Shown one piece after another: positions 62,172 through 64,000 of a stretch of 64,000 nucleotides of DNA. The notes under the pieces are model-generated. The model was not told the origin of the DNA and searched no databases. It worked only from the letters and a program-made list of their open reading frames with translations. Position 1 is the first letter of the stretch; every line of letters begins with the position of its first letter. A program made the position numbers and the translations under genes. Source of the DNA: Lunatimonas sp. (lineage in GTDB: Bacteria; Bacteroidota; Bacteroidia; Cytophagales; Cyclobacteriaceae); the NCBI RefSeq assembly GCF_020832325.1, contig NZ_JAFIEU010000019.1, positions 1-64,000 on the forward strand. The letters run 5' to 3'.

Positions 62172-64000
62172 ATGGACCATTCCGCACTAGAAGAATTTTA
62201 CACGCGCTATAGCCGAGAACTGAGTCTTCTTAGAATGCTTGCACTTGATATACGGTGGTCATGGAACCACGTGACGGACACTTTGTGGAGGCAGATAGAT
62301 CCTACACTTTGGAGAGCTACCAAGAATCCATGGATGATGCTTAAGCGTGTTTCCATGGATAGACTGACCTATGTTTTCTCGCAACCGCAGTTCTTGGAGC
62401 TTTTGGAGGATCTTAGCAAAGAAAGGGAAACGATGTACCAGTCCCCCGCTTGGTTTCAGCAAACCTATCCAGAGAGCCCTTTGAAGCGGGTGGCCTATTT
62501 CAGTATGGAATTTATGTTGGACGAGGGTCTTCCTATTTACGTGGGAGGGCTGGGAAATGTGGCGGGAGATCAACTTAAGGCTGCCAGTGAGCTGGGTGTT
62601 CCGGTAATTGGGGTTGGGCTGTTTTATCAGCAGGGGTATTTCCGTCAGGAAATTGATCGGTTCGGGAACCAGCAAGTGCGGCAGCCATACAACGAACCTG
62701 GTCAGGTGCCCGTGTCTCCTTTGCGGAAGTCGGACGGGGAGTGGTTACGCGTGCAGGTTCGCTTTGGCGGATTTACCGTTTGGCTGAGATGTTGGGAGGT
62801 GTATGCCGGCAGGGTAAAGTTATACCTGCTGGATAGTAACGATCCGGCTAATCTACCGGTGCATCGGACGATCACCAACGAAATCTACAGTGGTGGTCCC
62901 GACCATCGTATCAAGCAGGAGATTATTCTGGGCATCGGTGGGTGGAGGTTGCTTCAGGCCTTAGACGAGATTCCGGATGTATGCCATCTGAACGAGGGTC
63001 ATGCGGCATTTCTGGTACTCGAGCGCGCAAATTGGTACAAGGAGACCTATGGGGTATCTTTTTGGGAGGCCTTGGAGTTGACCCGTGCGGGCAACGTATT
63101 TACCACGCATACGGCTGTGCCTGCTGGGTTCGATCGTTTTGATGCGGGTCTTGTGGGGCAGTTTTTAGGAGAATATGCGGTGAATGAGCTAAACATCGAT
63201 TTTCCTTCCCTGATGCAGATGGGTAGAAAGCACCAAGACGACGAGCACGAACCCTTTAACATGGCTTTTTTGGCGATTCGGGGCAGTGCTGGGATAAATG
63301 GAGTGAGCAAACTGCACGGAGAGGTCAGTAGAAAGCTATTTAGCGACCTATTTCCACGATGGCCCCTATCCGAAGTTCCCATCGGACACGTGACCAACGG
63401 TGTTCATATGGCCACTTGGGATGGTAAGTTTTCAGACAGGCTATGGACGGAAGCCTGTGGGAAGGACCGGTGGCGAGGCGATTTGGAGACGGTGTCAGCC
63501 GAGATATCCAAGGTGCCATCGATCGATTTGTGGGAGATGAGAAATGAATCAAGGTCGCATCTGGTCAATTTTGCAAGACGGCATTTGGCAAATCAATATA
63601 AGTTAGGGGGGCAGGATAGCTTAGCCGCACAGACGGAGAAGATGTTTTCGAAAGATGCCCTGACTTTGGGCTTTGCGCGAAGGTTTGTAGCCTATAAGCG
63701 AAGCAACTTGTTGCTAATGAGAAAAGACAGGTTTGCCGCCCTGCTAAAAAACTCAGACAGGCCGGTTCAGCTATTTATTGCCGGTAAGGCGGGACCCGGG
63801 GATCAAGTGGGCACTGGCCTTATCCGGGAGTGGGTGACCTTTATTCATGAGTTTGGACTACACGGAAAGGTTGGTTTTTTAAGTGATTACGACATGGCAG
63901 TAGCCAAACAGCTCGTACGAGGGGTAGACGTTTGGCTAAACACGCCCAAACGTCCATGGGAGGCCTCAGGCACGAGTGGAATGAAGGTTTTGGTAAATGG
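62172..64000 (+). CDS. glgP: Alpha-glucan (glycogen/maltodextrin) phosphorylase, partial at window end
   Basis: The first 609 codons of a GT35 phosphorylase; the frame is open to the last base. The start ATG at 62172 is followed by the long-type N-terminus (LALDIRWSWNHVTDTLWRQ). YFSMEFMLDEGLPIYVGGLG, HLNEGHAAFL, HTAVPAGFDRF, THVTNGVH-type VTNGVHMATW and ARRFVAYKR are all conserved. The window ends at WEASGTSGMKVLVNG, so about 230 C-terminal residues, including the pyridoxal phosphate lysine, lie beyond. It releases glucose 1-phosphate from storage or imported glucans. It is the archaeal/Thermotoga-like long form, not the MalP form. Confidence 0.95.
   Translation, partial: MDHSALEEFYTRYSRELSLLRMLALDIRWSWNHVTDTLWRQIDPTLWRATKNPWMMLKRVSMDRLTYVFSQPQFLELLEDLSKERETMYQSPAWFQQTYPESPLKRVAYFSMEFMLDEGLPIYVGGLGNVAGDQLKAASELGVPVIGVGLFYQQGYFRQEIDRFGNQQVRQPYNEPGQVPVSPLRKSDGEWLRVQVRFGGFTVWLRCWEVYAGRVKLYLLDSNDPANLPVHRTITNEIYSGGPDHRIKQEIILGIGGWRLLQALDEIPDVCHLNEGHAAFLVLERANWYKETYGVSFWEALELTRAGNVFTTHTAVPAGFDRFDAGLVGQFLGEYAVNELNIDFPSLMQMGRKHQDDEHEPFNMAFLAIRGSAGINGVSKLHGEVSRKLFSDLFPRWPLSEVPIGHVTNGVHMATWDGKFSDRLWTEACGKDRWRGDLETVSAEISKVPSIDLWEMRNESRSHLVNFARRHLANQYKLGGQDSLAAQTEKMFSKDALTLGFARRFVAYKRSNLLLMRKDRFAALLKNSDRPVQLFIAGKAGPGDQVGTGLIREWVTFIHEFGLHGKVGFLSDYDMAVAKQLVRGVDVWLNTPKRPWEASGTSGMKVLVN

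Overview
The window comes from a Bacteroidota chromosome, probably an aquatic member of the Cytophagales (Cyclobacteriaceae-like). The evidence is a SusC/SusD pair, Bacteroidota-only families (DUF4199, an AraR of the Nudix type), a proteorhodopsin with its own retinal-making enzymes, TAnnTTTG-like promoter boxes and few Shine-Dalgarno sites. The genus cannot be fixed from sequence alone. I saw no tRNA, rRNA or CRISPR array.

Layout. 1-876: the repeat-rich end of what looks like an IS21-type element, fused to a 5'-truncated DUF3050 gene. 995-3853 (minus): a phototrophy operon of proton-pumping rhodopsin, lycopene cyclase and Blh beta-carotene dioxygenase, with a strong hairpin terminator between the rhodopsin and the two enzymes. 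4578-9292: a lipoprotein phosphoesterase with a PA14-like domain, a nitrilase/Nudix pair, a small secreted protein and a GH18 lipoprotein. 9474-15359: an SDR, then a tight operon (metal-site-less dihydroorotase homologue, two DUF4199 membrane proteins, two GT2 glycosyltransferases), then a converging zinc-ribbon methyltransferase. 15532-19684: a tripartite export operon (adaptor, MacB-like permease, TolC) with no ATPase gene. 19721-22327: MutT, a small barrel-like protein, a CDGSH protein and a sugar-type MFS permease.

22842-35820 is a compact hybrid NRPS-PKS cluster: A-PCP-KS-AT-ACP, then C-A-PCP-C-A-PCP-TE, then its own Sfp-type phosphopantetheinyl transferase. The assembly line predicts aminoacyl-C2 (unreduced beta-keto)-aminoacyl-aminoacyl, released by the thioesterase. 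Together with the antenna-competent rhodopsin operon it is the most interesting content here.

35924-46308 holds a Tat-exported dienelactone hydrolase, a GH24 lysozyme, a heparinase II/III-like lyase, a two-component system whose kinase is split by one in-frame TAA, an SMR exporter, a WYL regulator divergent from a DinB protein, and a K+ channel with tandem RCK domains. 46305-51756 is an arabinose region: araR-araA-mutarotase-like-SDR on the minus strand and araD divergent, with no araB in view. 52390-58775 is a polysaccharide utilisation locus (SusC, SusD, sulfatase) behind a long AT-rich leader with three candidate operator motifs. 58963-62012 holds a small membrane protein, a secreted carboxypeptidase-regulatory-like protein and a purple-acid-phosphatase-like enzyme. 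The window ends inside a glycogen/alpha-glucan phosphorylase gene.
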